A stretch of 32,933 bases of DNA from Folioceros fuciformis (taxonomy: Eukaryota > Anthocerotophyta > Anthocerotopsida > Anthocerotales), in NCBI GenBank assembly GCA_049999805.1, contig JBNGIO010006309.1, positions 1 through 32,933 of the forward strand, in the 5' to 3' direction. Each line of letters opens with the position of its first letter. Within the stretch, counting starts at the first letter, position 1. Made by a program: the position numbers and the translations under genes. Positions 30,213 to 32,933 of this stretch are shown one piece after another. The notes under the pieces are model-generated. The model saw only the letters and a list, made by a program, of their open reading frames with translations, did no database searches and was not told the DNA's origin.

Positions 30213-30305
30213 GTCTAAACCCTTGCTTACTCTCATGCTGCCAGTCTAAACCCTTGCTTACTCTCATGCTGCCAGTCTAAACCCTTGCTTACTCTCATGC
30301 TGCCA
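30213..30305. repeat. Three perfect 31-bp tandem repeats
   Basis: Unit GTCTAAACCCTTGCTTACTC followed by TCATGCTGCCA, at 30213-30243, 30244-30274 and 30275-30305, without mismatch. Lies directly upstream of the first recognisable LINE codons. Confidence 0.95.
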
Positions 30306-30393
30306 AGTGTGTTGTCCTCCGTTCTGCTTTATTCCTCTCTTCTTCAGACACCCCTCCTCTTCCCCGTCCGCTGCTTCCCTTTTCCCATGGCCC

Positions 30394-32453
30394 ACCCGTG
30401 CTTTGCACGAGGTGCAGGAGGCTCTCTTTGGTGCGAAGGCCTAGAAAGCGGCAGGCCCAGACACTATTGCTGCAAGTTTTCTTCAGAGGGGTTGGGACCT
30501 CCTCAAACAATTTTACTTATATATCTTCCAGGCCTGCTCCACTTTGGGTTATCATCCTTTGACGTGACGTCACTCGCTCACCATCATTTTCCGCAAACTG
30601 AATCAGGCTAATTATTCGTTACCCCGCTCATATCGCCATATTGCTCTTCTTAATTGCTTAGGCAAGGCCCTGGAGGGTTTTATGGCTTCACGTCTCTCCT
30701 TCTTTGTTGAGAACAATTATGGCCTCCTTCCCTCCGGTCATTTGGGGGGTCGGCCGGGTTGGAGTACAAGCGATGCAGCAGCTCTCCTTGTTCAGGATAT
30801 CCGTCAGGCTTGGGTCAACGACATGTTCTCTCCCTGCTCCTCATGGATATCAAAGGAGCATATGACTCAGTTAACCATCAGATTCTCTTATCTATCTTGT
30901 GCAGGAAGGGTCTTCCAACTCCGCTGATCCATTGGGTCTTCCACTTTCTGTCTCAATGGGCGACGACACTTTGCCTGGATGGTCAATATAACACTCTTGC
31001 TCCCATCAGTTCTGGGTTACCCCAGGGTTCGCCAATCTCGCCTATTCTTTTCCTATTCTTCACTTCTGATCTCATCACTCAACTTCAAATCATGGGTGGT
31101 GGCACTGGCTGGATTGATGACACGGGAGCATATGTCACTGCTCCTTCATGCAAAAAGTCTACAAAAACCCTTCAGGCTATGCTTCGTGTGGCATCGGAGT
31201 GGGCCTCCACGCACCTCGTGGAGTTTGATTCTAACAAGTTTGAACTTATTCATTTTTCCCTGAAGCGTAAGGAATCAACAAAGGAATATACTCTTTTGCT
31301 ACCTGATGGTTCCCTTATCACTCCCTCCAAGTGTATTAGGTTTTTGGGCTTCTATTTGGATTCCAAGTTAACTTGGAACACGCATGTTCATCAGGTTTCG
31401 GCTTCCGCAATGCGTACTTTGTCAGCTATAATCTCTCTTAGGAATTCAGTTTGGGGCCTCAATGCCAAGCTTCTTCGACAATTATACATCAGTGTTGTCC
31501 TGCCCAAGCTCGATTACGGCTGCAATGTCTGGTTCAATGGAGGTCGTACACACATTCAACACCTCCAACGGGTCCAACGTCTAGCCTGTAGGGCCATTAC
31601 TGGTGCGTTTCGAACTACCTCCACTGATGCCCTAGAATTTGAAGCTTTTCTTTTGCCCATGGAGTTGCGCCTCCAACGCCATTCTCTCCGTTCTCTCCTC
31701 CGCAACGACTCCTGCCCTCCCTCTCACCCCATCCATCAAGTCTTTCTTCCTATGACTAACTACAAAAAACGCTACCACAATGCTATTCGCAGTCGCCTCA
31801 CACTCCTTTCCCCTAGAACTCTGTACTCCGCTTTAGGACTGCCCACCTCCACCGCCATTGAGACTATTTTTCCTCGACTCGTGCCTCCCTGGGCCTCTCC
31901 TCTTTCTTTACCCACAACCATCGTAATTTTACAATCTCCCACTTTTGCTATTGCCTCACATTCCCTACATCTTTTGACTCCTGATGCCCTTGCCATTTAC
32001 ACGGATGGTTCTCTTCTGGATGGTCATGCCGGGGGCGCAGCTGTTTTCTACTTCAATGGGGATATTGTCCATCAATTATCTTTTGGTTTAGAAACATACT
32101 ACGGGGTTTATGAGGCAGAACTCCTCTTTGTGGTCAAAGCAATTTCATGCCTGGGCACCCTCTTTGCTTTCATCCCCATGATTTCATCAATTACAATTTT
32201 CCTTGATAATCAACCAGCTATCATGTCTTTAACGGACACTTCGGCTCGCCCAGCCCAAGCTATATCTCTCCAAGCTAGGACATCTCTCCATGCCTTCTCG
32301 GTTGCTCATCCGGAGGTTTCCCTTAATCTCCACTGGATTCCGGGCCATCACAATATAGTTGGTAATGAGCATGCAGATGTAACCGCCAAGGCTGCCACTC
32401 TTCTTCCCATTTCCCGCGAAGACCGGATCCTATCAGTGTCCAGAGCTAGCTAG
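30394..32453 (+). pseudogene. LINE reverse transcriptase and RNase H, broken
   Basis: Frame 1 from about 30394: AAGPDTIAASFLQRGWDLL, PRSYRHIALLNCLGKALEGF, LLPSGHLGGRPGWSTSDAA, with stops TAG 30442-30444 and TGA 30565-30567. A frameshift near 30825-30835 moves to frame 3: LLLMDIKGAYDSVNH, SGLPQGSPISPILFLFF, active site GWIDD (31107-31121), FLGFYLDSKLTW, LDYGCNVWF. RNase H begins at about 31985: AIYTDGSLLDGHAGGAA, YEAELLFVVKAI, FLDNQPAIM, LHWIPGHHNIVGNEHADVTA, so all four catalytic acidic positions look present. Stop TAG at 32451-32453 interrupts the frame before the C-terminal part. Confidence 0.93.
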
Positions 32454-32861
32454 CAAATTCATGCTGCAAGTCTACAGGAGTGGTGTTTACGGTGGGTTTC
32501 CTCAACTAAGGCTTCTGCGCTTAAGAGGGTGGTGCTTGGTGGCCCTTCGGCCTCGGTGCTACAATGCCTTGGTCTCCATGACCGTAAGCTCTCATCATTT
32601 CTCACCCAGCTTTGGACTGGGCATATGGCTATTGAGGCTTACTTTAAGAGATTCAACATTGCAGAGGATCCTTTTTGTCGGAAATGCAGGTCTTTAGAAG
32701 AAACTTGTCACCACATCCTTGACCAGTGTGTGGCCACTCGCAACACTTGGATCCATATGTTTCAAGGCTCTTGCTACGATATCCGCCAACTTCTTAGGGT
32801 TCCCAAACTCAGGGAAAAACTTCTCTCTTACTTCAAGGCGATTGGCGATTACTTAACTTAG
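32454..32861 (+). pseudogene. LINE C-terminal part with Cys/His motif
   Basis: Same frame 3 as the RT/RNase H part, so only the TAG at 32451 separates them. LTQLWTGHMAIEAYFKRF followed by CRKC..EETCHHILDQC matches the CCHC-like motif at the C-terminus of RNase H-bearing LINEs. Natural stop TAA at 32859-32861. Confidence 0.85.
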
Positions 32862-32933
32862 GCTTATTGACATAGCTATCTAGATTTGCTATTTTGTTTG
32901 CTCTAATCCTCTTTCTTTTGCGCTTTCCCAAAG
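32862..32933. other. LINE 3' end or flank
   Basis: T-rich 72 bases to the window end. No poly(A) seen, so the 3' end of the LINE cannot be placed. Confidence 0.4.

Larger units (their letters stand above)
30340..32861 (+). mobile_element. 5'-truncated LINE with RNase H
   Basis: Non-LTR retrotransposon, plus strand. Recognisable from about 30390 (ALHEVQEALFGAK, the region just before the RT core) to the stop at 32859-32861. The endonuclease domain that should precede RT is absent. No poly(A) or target duplication is visible before the window ends. Order: RT, RNase H, C-terminal Cys/His motif. The GGRPG-ST-DAL and ALLN-LGKALE motifs remind me of LINEs common in fungi, and the RNase H supports a Tad/I-like rather than a typical plant L1 type; that placement is from memory. 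Confidence 0.92.

Overview
The window looks like nuclear DNA of a green plant, most likely a non-flowering streptophyte (bryophyte, lycophyte, fern or charophyte alga). The genes carry many short GT-AG introns. One product is a Tat-type thylakoid-lumen cyclophilin, one a PTI1-like kinase and one a PAT10-like palmitoyltransferase. The Ty1/copia element has the usual plant initiator-tRNA-Met primer site. Three features are unusual for flowering plants: a bacterial-type HdeD (DUF308) membrane protein, a kinesin with an atypical short tail, and a LINE with a C-terminal RNase H. The species cannot be fixed from this sequence.

Layout. 1-2043: no gene recognised. 2044-4154 (-): ten-exon DHHC S-acyltransferase of the PAT10 type, 350 aa, visible only after splicing by eye. 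4155-5815: spacer containing an inverted copy of the start of a PAT10 intron. 5816-8769 (-): eleven-exon kinesin, 629 aa, in an AT-rich block (about 4.7-9.95 kb). 10203-11428 (-): three-exon chloroplast lumen cyclophilin, 348 aa. 12500-14286 (-): seven-exon PTI1-like kinase, 367 aa. 15000-17700: AT-rich decayed repeat DNA with one assembly gap. 17713-23689 (+): Ty1/copia retrotransposon with two 201-bp LTRs, 5-bp target duplication, a second assembly gap and several stop codons. 23700-25640: minisatellite and tandem duplications. 26289-27617 (+): intronless seven-transmembrane protein of the GPR107/CAND family, 442 aa. 28504-29470 (+): HdeD-like membrane protein, about 257 aa. About 30340-32861 (+): 5'-truncated, broken LINE with reverse transcriptase, RNase H and a terminal Cys/His motif.

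The host genes are unrelated eukaryotic housekeeping and signalling genes, not an operon or a cluster. Four on the minus strand are followed by two on the plus strand, with the retroelement-rich block between the two sets. I found no convincing new biological system. The most unusual sequence structure is a patchwork at 5685-5797, made of exact inverted copies of two flanking gene segments plus short local repeats. The retroelement decay pattern and the repeat into which the copia element landed are also informative.
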